DNA of 55,922 nt from Prevotellaceae bacterium UBA1710 (GCA_002317355.1 DCJC01000078.1:1-55922), one strand, 5' to 3'. Shown: positions 36,453 to 45,497, counted from the first letter of the stretch. The notes: generated by a model not told the origin, from the sequence alone. Made by a program: numbers and translations.

Positions 36453-36893
36453 ATGACAGAAAAAATTCAGTCACAACTATTGCGAATGCTTAATAAAGTA
36501 TCGCAGAAATTTCCACAAGTGGAAGAACCAACAGTGATGACAGACATCCACATTCGTATCAATCAAGAAACGGGTGATATTATGGTGTTTGATGACGATG
36601 AGCAGGAAATCACTCGTATTGTTGTTGACGAATGGATTGACAATCAGGAAGAAGAAAGTGTTTTCTATCAGAAGGCAGCTAAAGCACTTCGTCAACTCCT
36701 TCTCAAGGATGGATTCGGCTCATCAATGGGTATTATTATGCCTTATAGTTTTGTACTTGAAACAGAAACTGGTGAGCATATCGACGAATTGTTTATTGCA
36801 GACACCGACGACACTATTATAATAGGTGGTGGCTTTATGGAAAATCTGGAGAAAGATCTTGATGATTTCATGAAGCATCTTATGGAAGACTAA
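36453..36893 (+). CDS. Conserved acidic cytoplasmic protein, function unknown
   Basis: A 146-residue soluble, acidic protein (FDDDEQEITR, ADTDD, EKDLDDFMKHLMED). It has no signal or membrane segment. I do not recognise a family. The layout looks like a helix (1-20), a beta-sheet core (25-60), a helix (68-90) and another sheet with a C-terminal helix. It sits between the ABC ATPase and manC on the same strand, with 53- and 72-bp spacers. Confidence 0.8.
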   Translation: MTEKIQSQLLRMLNKVSQKFPQVEEPTVMTDIHIRINQETGDIMVFDDDEQEITRIVVDEWIDNQEEESVFYQKAAKALRQLLLKDGFGSSMGIIMPYSFVLETETGEHIDELFIADTDDTIIIGGGFMENLEKDLDDFMKHLMED

Positions 36894-36965
36894 TGTAGAA
36901 AAGGCAGAAGTAAAATAGAAAGAGTAAAGATATAAAGTATAGAAAAAGGGAAAACTTACAAAATT

Positions 36966-38027
36966 ATGGCAGAGAATCATAATCATCTTGTAATTATGGC
37001 AGGTGGCGTAGGAAGTCGCTTCTGGCCAATGAGTACAGAGGACAAGCCAAAGCAGTTTATTGATGTACTTGGTGTGGGACGTTCTCTTATGCAGCTTACA
37101 TACGACCGTTTCAAAGGCGTCTGTCCAGCAGAGAATGTATGGGTAGTTACTAATGCTGCATACGTAGAGACCGTTGCAGAGCAATTACCTGAGATTCCAC
37201 GTGGCAATATCCTTAGCGAGCCATGCCGCAGAAACACAGCTCCATGTATCGCTTACGTGAGCTGGAGAATCAAGGTGCAGGATCCTAACGCTAATATCGT
37301 TGTCACTCCAAGTGATCACGTTGTGATGAACGTACCTGAGTTCCAGCGTGTTATCACAAGTTCTCTCAATTTTGCAAGTGAGACAGATGCCATCATTACT
37401 CTTGGAATGAAACCAACACGTCCTGAGACTGGATATGGCTATATTGAGGCAGATCTCGCTCAGCAGAGCCTTCGCAACAAGGAGATATTCCGTGTTGATT
37501 CTTTCCGTGAGAAGCCAAATCTCGAGACTGCAAAGGAATATATTTCTCACAGCAACTACTACTGGAATGCAGGTATCTTTATCTGGAACGTTCGTACAAT
37601 CGTAAACGCATTCCGTATGTACCAGCCACTTATCGCTGCTACATTTGAAGAAATCATCCCTGTAATGGGTACAGAGAATGAGCAGAAGGTTGTAGATGAG
37701 AAATACCCTGAGTGCGAAAATATTAGCGTTGACTACGCTATCCTCGAGAAGGCTGAGGAGATTTTCGCGTTCCCAGCAGACTTTGGTTGGAGCGATCTCG
37801 GAACATGGGGTTCACTCCAGACTCTCTCAAAGAAAGATGAGGAAGGAAATGCTATTATCAGTCAGAATGTCAAGCTCTTTGAATCAAGCAACTGCATCGT
37901 AAATGTAGAAGGTGCAAAGCAGGTTGCCATTCAGGGACTTAACGGTTACATCGTTGCAGAGCGCGATGGTCGCCTCCTTATCTGTAAGCTCTCTGATGAA
38001 CAAAGAATCAAGGAATTTTCAAAATAA
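36966..38027 (+). CDS. manC: Mannose-1-phosphate guanylyltransferase
   Basis: A 353-residue nucleotidyltransferase making GDP-mannose from mannose-1-phosphate and GTP. The signature loop MAGGVGSRFWPMS (11-23) with the DKPKQF lysine motif, the VTPSDHVV metal-binding motif and FREKP are present. The length fits a single-domain enzyme without the isomerase domain of the bifunctional type. It starts the GDP-fucose set manC-gmd-fcl, 38 bp before gmd. The product feeds surface polysaccharide and O-glycan synthesis. Confidence 0.97.
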   Translation: MAENHNHLVIMAGGVGSRFWPMSTEDKPKQFIDVLGVGRSLMQLTYDRFKGVCPAENVWVVTNAAYVETVAEQLPEIPRGNILSEPCRRNTAPCIAYVSWRIKVQDPNANIVVTPSDHVVMNVPEFQRVITSSLNFASETDAIITLGMKPTRPETGYGYIEADLAQQSLRNKEIFRVDSFREKPNLETAKEYISHSNYYWNAGIFIWNVRTIVNAFRMYQPLIAATFEEIIPVMGTENEQKVVDEKYPECENISVDYAILEKAEEIFAFPADFGWSDLGTWGSLQTLSKKDEEGNAIISQNVKLFESSNCIVNVEGAKQVAIQGLNGYIVAERDGRLLICKLSDEQRIKEFSK

Positions 38028-38065
38028 ATCACAATCAAGAATATAAATAAAAGCCACATATAAAT

Positions 38066-39178
38066 ATGGAAAAGAAAAATATTGCTCTCATTACAGGTGT
38101 TACAGGTCAGGATGGTTCATATCTCTCAGAGTTCCTTCTCGCAAAAGGCTATGAGGTACACGGTATCATTCGTCGTTCTTCAGTAGATTTCCGCGAGCGT
38201 ATCGCACATCTCGAGGGCACACCAAACTTCCACCTACACTATGCAGACATGAGCGACTCAATGTCACTTGTAAAGCTCGTAGGCAAGGTACAGCCAACTG
38301 AGATCTACAACCTCGCAGCACAGTCACACGTACAGGTATCTTTCGATGCTCCTGAGTTCACAGCTGACGTTGATGCTGTAGGTGTTCTCCGTGTACTTGA
38401 GGCAGTTCGTACAAACCACCTCGAGAAGACCTGCCGCATCTATCAGGCTTCTACATCTGAGCTCTATGGTAAGGTAGAGGAAGTTCCACAGAATGAGAAG
38501 ACTCCATTCCATCCATATTCTCCATACGCAGTAGCAAAGCTCTATGGCTTCTGGATTATCAAGGAGTATCGTGAGGCATACAATATGTTCTGCTGCTCAG
38601 GTATCCTCTTCAACCATGAGTCAGAGCGTAGAGGTGAGACATTCGTAACACGTAAGATTACTCTCGCTGCAGCTCGTATCGCACAGGGAAAGCAGGACAA
38701 GCTTTTCCTTGGCAACCTCGATTCACTCCGTGACTGGGGTTATGCAAAGGACTATGTAGAGTGTATGTGGCTCATCCTCCAGCACGAGACACCAGAAGAC
38801 TTCGTTATCGCTACAGGCGTTCAGCACTCAGTTCGTGAGTTCACCTATGCAGCATTCAAGGCTGCTGGTATCGAACTCAAGTTTGAGGGTAAGGACATGA
38901 ACGAGAAGGGTATCTGCGTTGCAGGTCCAGAGGAACTCATCGGTAAGACACTCGTTGAGGTATCAGAGGACTTCTATCGTCCAACAGACGTTGTAAACCT
39001 CTGGGGTGATCCTACAAAGGCAAAGAAGGAACTTGGTTGGAACCCAATGACCACAAGCTTCGAGCAGCTCGTTGAGATCATGGTTCAGCATGATATGGCA
39101 AAGGTAAAGGCAGACTCTGTTGCTGCAGAGGTACGTACTAACCTTGCAGAGTATCTTGAGAAGGGTATCGTTAAGTAA
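38066..39178 (+). CDS. gmd: GDP-mannose 4,6-dehydratase
   Basis: A 370-residue short-chain dehydrogenase with the NADP-binding GVTGQDGSYL (11-20), STSELYGKVEEVPQNE and YSPYAVAKLYG with the catalytic Tyr and Lys, plus the NHESERRGETFVTRK loop characteristic of GMD. It converts GDP-mannose to GDP-4-keto-6-deoxymannose for the fcl product. The spacing to fcl is 12 bp. Codon use is strongly C/T-biased (for example ctc, cgt), suggesting high expression, like secA and purA nearby. Confidence 0.98.
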   Translation: MEKKNIALITGVTGQDGSYLSEFLLAKGYEVHGIIRRSSVDFRERIAHLEGTPNFHLHYADMSDSMSLVKLVGKVQPTEIYNLAAQSHVQVSFDAPEFTADVDAVGVLRVLEAVRTNHLEKTCRIYQASTSELYGKVEEVPQNEKTPFHPYSPYAVAKLYGFWIIKEYREAYNMFCCSGILFNHESERRGETFVTRKITLAAARIAQGKQDKLFLGNLDSLRDWGYAKDYVECMWLILQHETPEDFVIATGVQHSVREFTYAAFKAAGIELKFEGKDMNEKGICVAGPEELIGKTLVEVSEDFYRPTDVVNLWGDPTKAKKELGWNPMTTSFEQLVEIMVQHDMAKVKADSVAAEVRTNLAEYLEKGIVK

Positions 39179-39190
39179 AAGTAGAAAGTC

Positions 39191-40399
39191 GTGTTAGATA
39201 AAAGTTGCAAAATATACGTAGCAGGTCACAACGGTCTCGTTGGATCTGCTATATGGAACAACCTCAAGGCTCGTGGATACAATAACCTTGTAGGTCGTTC
39301 TCATAAGGAACTGGATCTCACAGACCAGTATGCTGTAAAGAAGTTCTTTGATGAGGAAAAGCCAGATGCAGTTGTACTTGCAGCAGCATTTGTAGGCGGT
39401 ATCATGGCTAACTCACTCTATCGTGCCGACTTCATGATGATGAACATGAAGATCCAATGCAACGTGATAAGTGAAGCCTATGCTCATGGCGTACAGAAAC
39501 TCCTCTTCTTAGGTTCTACATGTATCTATCCTAAGAATGCTCCACAGCCAATGAAGGAGGATTGCCTCCTTACTTCTGAATTGGAGTACACTAATGAGGA
39601 ATATGCAATCGCCAAGATTGCTGGTCTCAAGATGTGTGAGTCATACAACCTCCAGTATGGCACTAACTATATCGCAGTTATGCCAACTAACCTTTATGGT
39701 CCTAATGACAACTTCCATCTTGAGAACTCACACGTGATGCCAGCTATGATGCGTAAGGTTTACCTTGCAAAACTCATTCACGATGGTGATTGGGCATCAA
39801 TTCGTGCAGACCTCAGCATCCGTCCTGTTGGTGCTAATATGAAAGAGAATGGCGAAACTGTACGTTATGTCATCGATGGCAATTCAGAAGAGGCACTCAT
39901 CCTTAAGGTTCTCGCATTCTATGGAATCGAGAACAATAAGGTAACTCTCTGGGGTACAGGTAAGCCTCTCCGTGAGTTCCTTTGGTCAGAGGATATGGCT
40001 GATGCATCTGTTCACGTACTGCTCAACGTTGACTTCAAGGATATCATCGGTATCGAGAAGTACTCAAGCGTACATTACGGCATCAAGGCTGATGGTGTTG
40101 TTGACCGCAACCACTCAACAGGCCGTGGTGGTGCAATCCCATCTCTTGGCGAGATTCGTAACTGCCACATCAATGTTGGTACAGGTAAGGAACTCACCAT
40201 CCGTGAGCTCTCTGAACTCGTTGTTAAGGCTGTTGACTTCAAGGGTGAGGTTATCTTCGACTCAAACAAGCCAGACGGCACAATGCGTAAGCTCATTGAT
40301 GTTAGCAAGCTCCACTCGCTCGGCTGGACTCATAAGGTTGAAATCGAGGATGGTGTTCAGCAACTCTTCGATTGGTACAAATCGTCTCTAAATAAATAA
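39191..40399 (+). CDS. fcl: GDP-L-fucose synthase, extended type
   Basis: A 402-residue epimerase/reductase: GHNGLVGSA NADP loop (12-20), AAAFVGG, GSTCIYP and EEYAIAKIAG with Tyr and Lys, GPNDNFHLENSHVMPA, and GTGKPLREFL. It is about 80 residues longer than E. coli Fcl because of an insertion around 200-250 (IRADLSIRPVGANMKENGE and onward) and a second one before the C-terminal region; such long forms appear common in Bacteroidota. The frame begins with GTG at 39191, the only start in reach of the cofactor loop. Confidence 0.96.
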   Translation: MLDKSCKIYVAGHNGLVGSAIWNNLKARGYNNLVGRSHKELDLTDQYAVKKFFDEEKPDAVVLAAAFVGGIMANSLYRADFMMMNMKIQCNVISEAYAHGVQKLLFLGSTCIYPKNAPQPMKEDCLLTSELEYTNEEYAIAKIAGLKMCESYNLQYGTNYIAVMPTNLYGPNDNFHLENSHVMPAMMRKVYLAKLIHDGDWASIRADLSIRPVGANMKENGETVRYVIDGNSEEALILKVLAFYGIENNKVTLWGTGKPLREFLWSEDMADASVHVLLNVDFKDIIGIEKYSSVHYGIKADGVVDRNHSTGRGGAIPSLGEIRNCHINVGTGKELTIRELSELVVKAVDFKGEVIFDSNKPDGTMRKLIDVSKLHSLGWTHKVEIEDGVQQLFDWYKSSLNK

Positions 40400-40416
40400 A
40401 CAAACATAATAAAGAA

Positions 40417-41694
40417 ATGAACGGTAAAGTAGATGTCCTGCTCGGTTTGCAGTGGGGCGATGAAGGTAAAGGAAAGGTTGTCGATGTATTGACACCTAAG
40501 TATGATGTAGTAGCACGCTTCCAGGGTGGTCCTAATGCTGGCCATACCCTCGAGTTCGAAGGACAGAAATACGTCCTCCGCTCTATCCCTTCTGGTATCT
40601 TCCAGGGTGGTAAGGTAAATATCATCGGTAATGGCGTTGTTCTTGCTCCAGACCTCTTCATGGGCGAAGCAAAGGACCTCGAAAAGAGCGGTCACTCACT
40701 CAAAGAGCGTCTTCATATCTCAAAGAAGGCTCACCTCATCATGCCAACTCACCGTATCCTTGATGCTGCCTATGAGTCACTCAAGGGCAAGAACAAGGTT
40801 GGTACCACAGGCAAGGGCATCGGTCCTACATATACCGATAAGACATCACGTAACGGTCTTCGTGTAGGTGATATCCTCGATGGTTTCGATGAGAAGTATG
40901 CTGCTCGCAAGGCACGTCACATCCAGATGATCAAGGATACTGGCTATCAGTATGACGAAGCTGCTCTCGCAGAAACAGAGAAGGTATGGATGGAAGGTAT
41001 CGAATACCTCAAGCAGTTCCAGATCGTTGACTCTGAGCATGAGGTAGGCAAGATTCTCAAGTCAGGTAAGTCTATGCTCGCTGAGGGTGCTCAGGGCACA
41101 ATGCTTGACGTTGACTTCGGTTCATACCCATTCGTAACATCATCAAGCACAATCTGTGCAGGTGCATGTACAGGTCTTGGTATCGGTCCAAACAAGATTG
41201 GTGAGGTATTCGGCATCATGAAGGCTTACTGCACACGTGTTGGTGCAGGTCCTTTCCCAACAGAGCTCTTCGACGAGACTGGTAAGAAGATGCGTGACAT
41301 CGGTCATGAGTATGGTGCTGTAACTGGTCGTGAGCGTCGTTGCGGTTGGATTGACCTCGTAGCTCTCCGTTACTCTATCATGGTTAATGGCGTTACTCAG
41401 CTCATCATGATGAAATCTGACGTACTCGACACATTCCCAACTATCAAGGCTTGTACAGCTTACAAGGTAAATGGTGTTGAGACCCGCGATTTCCCATACG
41501 ACATCGAGAAGGGTATCGAGCCTGTTTACACAGAACTTCCAGGTTGGCAGACTGATATGACTAAGTTCACAAGCGAGGACGAGTTCCCACAGCAGTTCAA
41601 GGATTATATCAAGTTCCTTGAGGCTGAGCTCGAGACTCCTATCACTATCATCTCTATCGGTCCTGACCGCGATCAGACAATCGTTCGCAAGTAA
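40417..41694 (+). CDS. purA: Adenylosuccinate synthetase
   Basis: A 425-residue enzyme that condenses IMP and aspartate with GTP in AMP synthesis. Diagnostic motifs are WGDEGKGK (13-20), GPNAGHT, GTTGKGIGPTYTDK and TGRERRCGW. The length is normal. It starts 17 bp after fcl and is followed by a long hairpin before hisS, so it may be the last gene of the transcription unit from manC. Confidence 0.98.
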   Translation: MNGKVDVLLGLQWGDEGKGKVVDVLTPKYDVVARFQGGPNAGHTLEFEGQKYVLRSIPSGIFQGGKVNIIGNGVVLAPDLFMGEAKDLEKSGHSLKERLHISKKAHLIMPTHRILDAAYESLKGKNKVGTTGKGIGPTYTDKTSRNGLRVGDILDGFDEKYAARKARHIQMIKDTGYQYDEAALAETEKVWMEGIEYLKQFQIVDSEHEVGKILKSGKSMLAEGAQGTMLDVDFGSYPFVTSSSTICAGACTGLGIGPNKIGEVFGIMKAYCTRVGAGPFPTELFDETGKKMRDIGHEYGAVTGRERRCGWIDLVALRYSIMVNGVTQLIMMKSDVLDTFPTIKACTAYKVNGVETRDFPYDIEKGIEPVYTELPGWQTDMTKFTSEDEFPQQFKDYIKFLEAELETPITIISIGPDRDQTIVRK

Positions 41695-41703
41695 AAAGAG
41701 CGC

Positions 41704-41750
41704 AAAGATACATACCCATATGAGCCATATCGGCTCATATGAGTATCTTT
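41704..41750 (+). terminator. Two-part hairpin between purA and hisS
   Basis: The outer stem AAAGATAC / GTATCTTT (41704-41711 and 41743-41750) and inner stem CATATGAGCC / GGCTCATATG (41717-41726 and 41732-41741) are perfect and separated by a small internal loop. A T-rich run follows. It probably terminates or attenuates purA readthrough into hisS, since no separate hisS promoter is visible. Confidence 0.7.
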
Positions 41751-41764
41751 ATTTTAACAAATAA

Positions 41765-43153
41765 ATGGCACAAAAACCAAGTATTCCAAAGGGCACTCGC
41801 GATTTCGGTCCTGTCGAGATGGCGAAGCGCAACTATATCTTCAACACCATCAAGGACGTTTATGCCCTTTATGGATTCTCACAGATAGAGACTCCTTCTA
41901 TGGAGAATCTGTCAACACTCATGGGTAAGTATGGTGAGGAAGGCGACAAGCTTCTCTTCAAGATTCTCAACTCTGGTGATTTCCTCCATGGAATGACTGC
42001 TGATGAGATTGCCAATACAAGTACCCTCAAACTTGCAGCTAAATTCTGCGAGAAAGGCCTTCGCTATGACCTCACTGTTCCATTTGCACGCTATGTAGTG
42101 CAGCATCGTGAGGAACTTCAGTTGCCTTTCAAGCGTTACCAGATACAGCCAGTATGGCGAGCAGACCGTCCACAGAAGGGACGCTATCGTGAGTTCTACC
42201 AGTGTGATGCCGATGTTGTAGGATCAGACTCACTCCTCAATGAGGTTGAACTCATGCAGATCGTTGATACCGTATTTACAAAGTTCGGTATTCGCGTTCA
42301 GATCAAGATCAACAACCGCAAGATTCTCTCTGGTATTGCAGAAGTAATCGGTGAGGCTGACAAGATCGTTGACATCACTGTTGCCATCGACAAACTTGAC
42401 AAAATCGGACTTGATGCCGTAAATGAAGAACTTCGTTCAAACGGCATCTCAGAAGAGGCTATCGAAAAACTCCAGCCAATCATCAAACTCGAAGGCACCA
42501 ACGAGGAAAAGCTCAACGTAATAGCTGAGGTTCTCACTTCTTCTGAAATCGGCATGAAGGGCGTTGAAGAGTGTCGTTACATTCTCTCTGCTCTTGACTC
42601 TATGAAGGGATATGCAGAAGGCAGCACATCTGTTCTCAAGAACGAGCTCCAGCTTGACCTTACACTTGCTCGTGGTCTCAATTACTACACAGGAGCAATC
42701 TTCGAGGTAAAGGCTCTTGATGTCCAGATCGGTTCTATCACAGGTGGCGGCCGTTATGATAATCTCACAGGTATCTTCGGAATGCCTGGTCTCTCAGGTG
42801 TTGGTATCTCATTCGGTGCAGACCGTATCTATGACGTTCTCAACCAGCTCGATCTCTATCCAAAGGATGCAATGACAGCTACACAGCTTCTCTTCATCAA
42901 CTTCGGAGAAAAAGAGACTGCATACGTACTTCCGATTGCAAACAAGGCACGTACATCAGGCATACGCACAGAAATCTATCCAGACTCTGTGAAGATGAAG
43001 AAGCAGATGAGCTATGCCAATGCAAAGCAGATTCCATTCGTTGCCCTCGCTGGCGATAATGAGATTGCAGAGGGTAAGATAACCCTCAAGAACATGATCA
43101 CTGGTGAGCAGACACTCGTCACACCAGATGAGCTCATTGTATGCTGTAAATAG
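41765..43153 (+). CDS. hisS: Histidine--tRNA ligase
   Basis: A 462-residue class II aminoacyl-tRNA synthetase: motif 1 near PKGTRDFGP, motif 2 WRADRPQKGRYREFYQCDADVVG, the HisA motifs LARGLNYYTGAIFEV and GGRYDNLTGIFG, and a C-terminal anticodon-binding domain (about 365-460). Normal length. It starts 14 bp after the purA-hisS hairpin. The 48-bp spacer to the next gene holds a heptamer trio. Confidence 0.98.
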   Translation: MAQKPSIPKGTRDFGPVEMAKRNYIFNTIKDVYALYGFSQIETPSMENLSTLMGKYGEEGDKLLFKILNSGDFLHGMTADEIANTSTLKLAAKFCEKGLRYDLTVPFARYVVQHREELQLPFKRYQIQPVWRADRPQKGRYREFYQCDADVVGSDSLLNEVELMQIVDTVFTKFGIRVQIKINNRKILSGIAEVIGEADKIVDITVAIDKLDKIGLDAVNEELRSNGISEEAIEKLQPIIKLEGTNEEKLNVIAEVLTSSEIGMKGVEECRYILSALDSMKGYAEGSTSVLKNELQLDLTLARGLNYYTGAIFEVKALDVQIGSITGGGRYDNLTGIFGMPGLSGVGISFGADRIYDVLNQLDLYPKDAMTATQLLFINFGEKETAYVLPIANKARTSGIRTEIYPDSVKMKKQMSYANAKQIPFVALAGDNEIAEGKITLKNMITGEQTLVTPDELIVCCK

Positions 43154-43157
43154 GTGG

Positions 43158-43178
43158 TAGCCAACACCCAACAACAAA
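43158..43178 (+). repeat. Three heptamers after the hisS stop
   Basis: TAGCCAA, CACCCAA, CAACAAA in register, starting 4 bp after the hisS stop. The CACCCAA unit is shared with the arrays at 23345-23379 and 48259-48349. Confidence 0.6.
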
Positions 43179-43200
43179 CTCCATAAAATACAATCTAACT

Positions 43201-44175
43201 ATGCGCAAAATCATCACAATTATCGCCCTGAGCCTCCTGACACTCGTCACGATGACTTCATCCGACAAGGCGTTCACAATCTATCTCATAGGAGATTCCA
43301 CAATGGCCAACAAGGACATTGAGAAGGCTGGACGAGAACGAGGCTGGGGAATGGCACTACAAGGATTCTTTGCAGAGGAAGTTTTTATCGACAACCGTGC
43401 ACTTAACGGTCGTTCAACAAAGACTTTTATCGACGAAGGCCATTGGCAGAAAGTGCTTGACGATATAAAGCCTGGCGACTACCTCGTCATACAGTTCGGA
43501 CACAATGACGAGAAAGGTAAGGTCGGTGACAAGAAGCACACAATAGCAGGTCTTACATTCGATGATAACATCCGTATGTTCTGCCGTGGAGCTTTAGGTA
43601 AAGGAGCAACACCTATTGTGATGAATCCTGTTGTCCGTCGTGAATTCACAAAGCGAGTCGATAGGGAAACTGTACGCGCAAATGCTTCAAGTGATGATGT
43701 ACCTGACAAGAGAGACAGCGAACAGCTCAAGGACACTCATGGAGCCTATGCCGTAACACCAAAGTATGTAGCACGTGAACTTCGCGTACCATTCGTTGAT
43801 GCAACAGCTATCACTGCAGACCTTGAGAATCGTCTTGGACCTGACAACTCCAAAATGCTTCACATGATTAGTGCAGACAAGAAGAGTAACGACAACACTC
43901 ACTACACCGAATATGGTGCACATCGTGTAGCAGAACTCCTCGTTGATGCAATGGCAGAAGCATGTCCACAGCTCAAGCCTTATGTACGTCATTATGACTT
44001 CATCGTGTCAGCAAAAGGCTTTGGAAACTACATGACTCTTCAGGCAGCAATCAACAATGTGCCAATCTACGCAAAGTCAACAATATGCGTACTTGACGGT
44101 GAATGGGTAGAACCTAAAATTACTTCAGGCAAGAAAATTAAATACGTTAAGTTCTCTGGAGTAAAAATAGATTAA
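43201..44175 (+). CDS. Rhamnogalacturonan-acetylesterase-like SGNH hydrolase with a truncated pectinesterase domain
   Basis: A 324-residue secreted protein (signal peptide to about 22). Residues 25-255 are an SGNH esterase of the rhamnogalacturonan acetylesterase type: block I YLIGDSTMAN (Ser33), Gly70 in LNG, block III FGHND (Asn102), block V DNTHYT (Asp231, His234). Residues 265-324 match only the start of a pectin methylesterase beta-helix (DFIVSAKGFGNYMTLQAAI, compare the usual D-G-S-G-D-x-x-T-V-Q-x-A-I), then the frame stops. Fusions of the two activities exist in pectin-degrading Bacteroidota, so this is probably a C-terminally truncated fusion keeping only the deacetylase. A terminator follows about 25 bp downstream. 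Confidence 0.85.
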   Translation: MRKIITIIALSLLTLVTMTSSDKAFTIYLIGDSTMANKDIEKAGRERGWGMALQGFFAEEVFIDNRALNGRSTKTFIDEGHWQKVLDDIKPGDYLVIQFGHNDEKGKVGDKKHTIAGLTFDDNIRMFCRGALGKGATPIVMNPVVRREFTKRVDRETVRANASSDDVPDKRDSEQLKDTHGAYAVTPKYVARELRVPFVDATAITADLENRLGPDNSKMLHMISADKKSNDNTHYTEYGAHRVAELLVDAMAEACPQLKPYVRHYDFIVSAKGFGNYMTLQAAINNVPIYAKSTICVLDGEWVEPKITSGKKIKYVKFSGVKID

Positions 44176-44200
44176 TTATCACCTTTCTAAATAAAGGTTA

Positions 44201-44244
44201 AAAGTTGAAATTATTACAAGTTGTTATGTGATAATTTCAACTTT
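44201..44244 (+). terminator. Terminator after the acetylesterase gene
   Basis: A perfect 14-bp stem (44201-44214 with 44231-44244), a 16-nt loop and a T-run. The loop and 3' arm overlap the expected -33 region of the next promoter. Confidence 0.88.
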
Positions 44245-44257
44245 TTTCTTATCTTTG
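44227..44257 (+). promoter_or_regulatory. Promoter of the PerR-type regulator gene
   Basis: TGTG (44227-44230, one mismatch to TTTG), a 19-nt spacer and TATCTTTG (44250-44257). The predicted start is near 44261, 35 nt before the ATG. The promoter is embedded in the preceding terminator. Confidence 0.7.
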
Positions 44258-44295
44258 CACTCGAGAAAATAAACTAAACATTTCCCTAAACAATT

Positions 44296-44724
44296 ATGCA
44301 AACAAGAGAAGCATCTATCTTACTGACCTCACACGGAATAAAGCCAACCCTACAAAGAATAGCCATTATGAGCTATATTCTTGAGCATAGGGTGCATCCA
44401 ACAATAGAAGATGTCTATAACGGACTAATAACAAATTATCCAACACTGAGCCGCACAACAGTTTACAACACTCTTAGAATGTTCTCCGAGCACTCTGCGG
44501 CACAGATGATTACAATTGATGAGCATCGTGTATGCTATGATGGAGACACACATCCACACCCACATTTCATCTGCAGGAAATGCGGACAGGTCTTTGATCT
44601 GATGCATCTGCCATTACCAAATATACCTTCAAAAGAGGAAGCAAATGGATTCAAGATCGACGAAATGCAGCTTTATTACAAAGGACTTTGTCCTGACTGC
44701 TGCACAACAACAGTCGAAGAATAG
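44296..44724 (+). CDS. perR: Fur-family regulator, PerR type
   Basis: A 142-residue metalloregulator: N-terminal winged helix (1-80, PTLSRTTVYNTLRM as recognition helix) and a C-terminal dimerisation domain. Structural zinc cysteines are CRKC (93, 96) and CPDC (132, 135). All five regulatory-metal ligands of Bacillus PerR appear to be kept: His34, Asp82, His88, His90 and Asp101. The Asp at 101 (Glu in Fur) marks a peroxide sensor rather than an iron sensor. The next gene encodes rubrerythrin, a peroxide-reducing protein and typical PerR target. The alignment is by eye. Confidence 0.9.
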   Translation: MQTREASILLTSHGIKPTLQRIAIMSYILEHRVHPTIEDVYNGLITNYPTLSRTTVYNTLRMFSEHSAAQMITIDEHRVCYDGDTHPHPHFICRKCGQVFDLMHLPLPNIPSKEEANGFKIDEMQLYYKGLCPDCCTTTVEE

Positions 44725-44734
44725 GCAGACAATC

Positions 44735-44762
44735 ATAAATTACAAATTACCAATTACAAATT
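44735..44762 (+). repeat. Four heptamers after the perR stop
   Basis: ATAAATT, ACAAATT, ACCAATT, ACAAATT in register, 10 bp after the stop. The remaining spacer to rubrerythrin (44763-44921) has repeated GCATTTTG but no clear promoter box. Confidence 0.8.
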
Positions 44763-44921
44763 ACTTGATATGACTTTGGACATTGATCTTTTGTTATCAG
44801 TATTGGTAACTATGCAGTATGCATTTTGAATTATAACTTGCGCAGCTTGATGAGCTTGCGAATAACTAAATAACGCATTTTGTCTAATTCCAAATAAAAC
44901 AAACTAAAAGTAAAAAACATT

Positions 44922-45476
44922 ATGAAAAAGAAGTTTATTTGTACAGTATGTGGTTATATCCACGAAGGAACAGAAGCTCCAGAGAAGTGCCCAATCTGTA
45001 AGGCACCAGCTAAGAAGTTCAACGAAATGTCAGTAGAAGATACACCAGAATTCGCAACAGTTCACAAGCTTGGTGATGGTAAGATCCCTGGTTCTGACGA
45101 AGAAATGATCAAGGACCTCAATGCTCATTTCAATGGTGAGTGTGGTGAGGTAGGTATGTACCTTGCAATGGCTCGTCAGGCTGATCGCGAAGGTTATCCA
45201 GAAGTAGCAGAGGCTTTCAAGCGTTACGCATGGGAAGAGGCAGAACATGCTTCTAAGTTCGCAGAACTCCTCGGTGATATTCTCTCTGACACCAAGTCAA
45301 ATCTCGAAGCTCGTATAGCAGCAGAGAAGGGTGCTTGTGAGGATAAGTTCCGTATCGCAAAGAACGCAAAGGCTGCAGGTCTTGATGCAATCCATGACAC
45401 CGTTCATGAGATGGCAAAGGACGAAGCACGTCACTGTGCAGGCTTCATGGGACTCTACAAGCGTCTATTCAAGTAA
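44922..45476 (+). CDS. rbr: Rubrerythrin (reverse type, rubredoxin domain first)
   Basis: A 184-residue non-haem iron protein. Residues 1-40 are a rubredoxin-like domain with CTVC (Cys7, Cys10) and CPIC (Cys23, Cys26). Residues 55-184 are the ferritin-like four-helix diiron domain with the Glu and His ligands in NGECGEVGMY, WEEAEHASK and DEARHCAG. The domain order is reversed relative to classical rubrerythrin. It reduces hydrogen peroxide with electrons from NAD(P)H via a partner reductase, protecting an anaerobe from oxygen exposure. It follows perR and ends in a terminator. Confidence 0.96.
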   Translation: MKKKFICTVCGYIHEGTEAPEKCPICKAPAKKFNEMSVEDTPEFATVHKLGDGKIPGSDEEMIKDLNAHFNGECGEVGMYLAMARQADREGYPEVAEAFKRYAWEEAEHASKFAELLGDILSDTKSNLEARIAAEKGACEDKFRIAKNAKAAGLDAIHDTVHEMAKDEARHCAGFMGLYKRLFK

Positions 45477-45497
45477 ATCCATTCTCTACATATAATC

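Noticed and set aside
44820..44870. Imperfect dyad upstream of rubrerythrin as a PerR box
   Set aside because: The arms need an indel to align and do not match a PerR-box pattern I can support.
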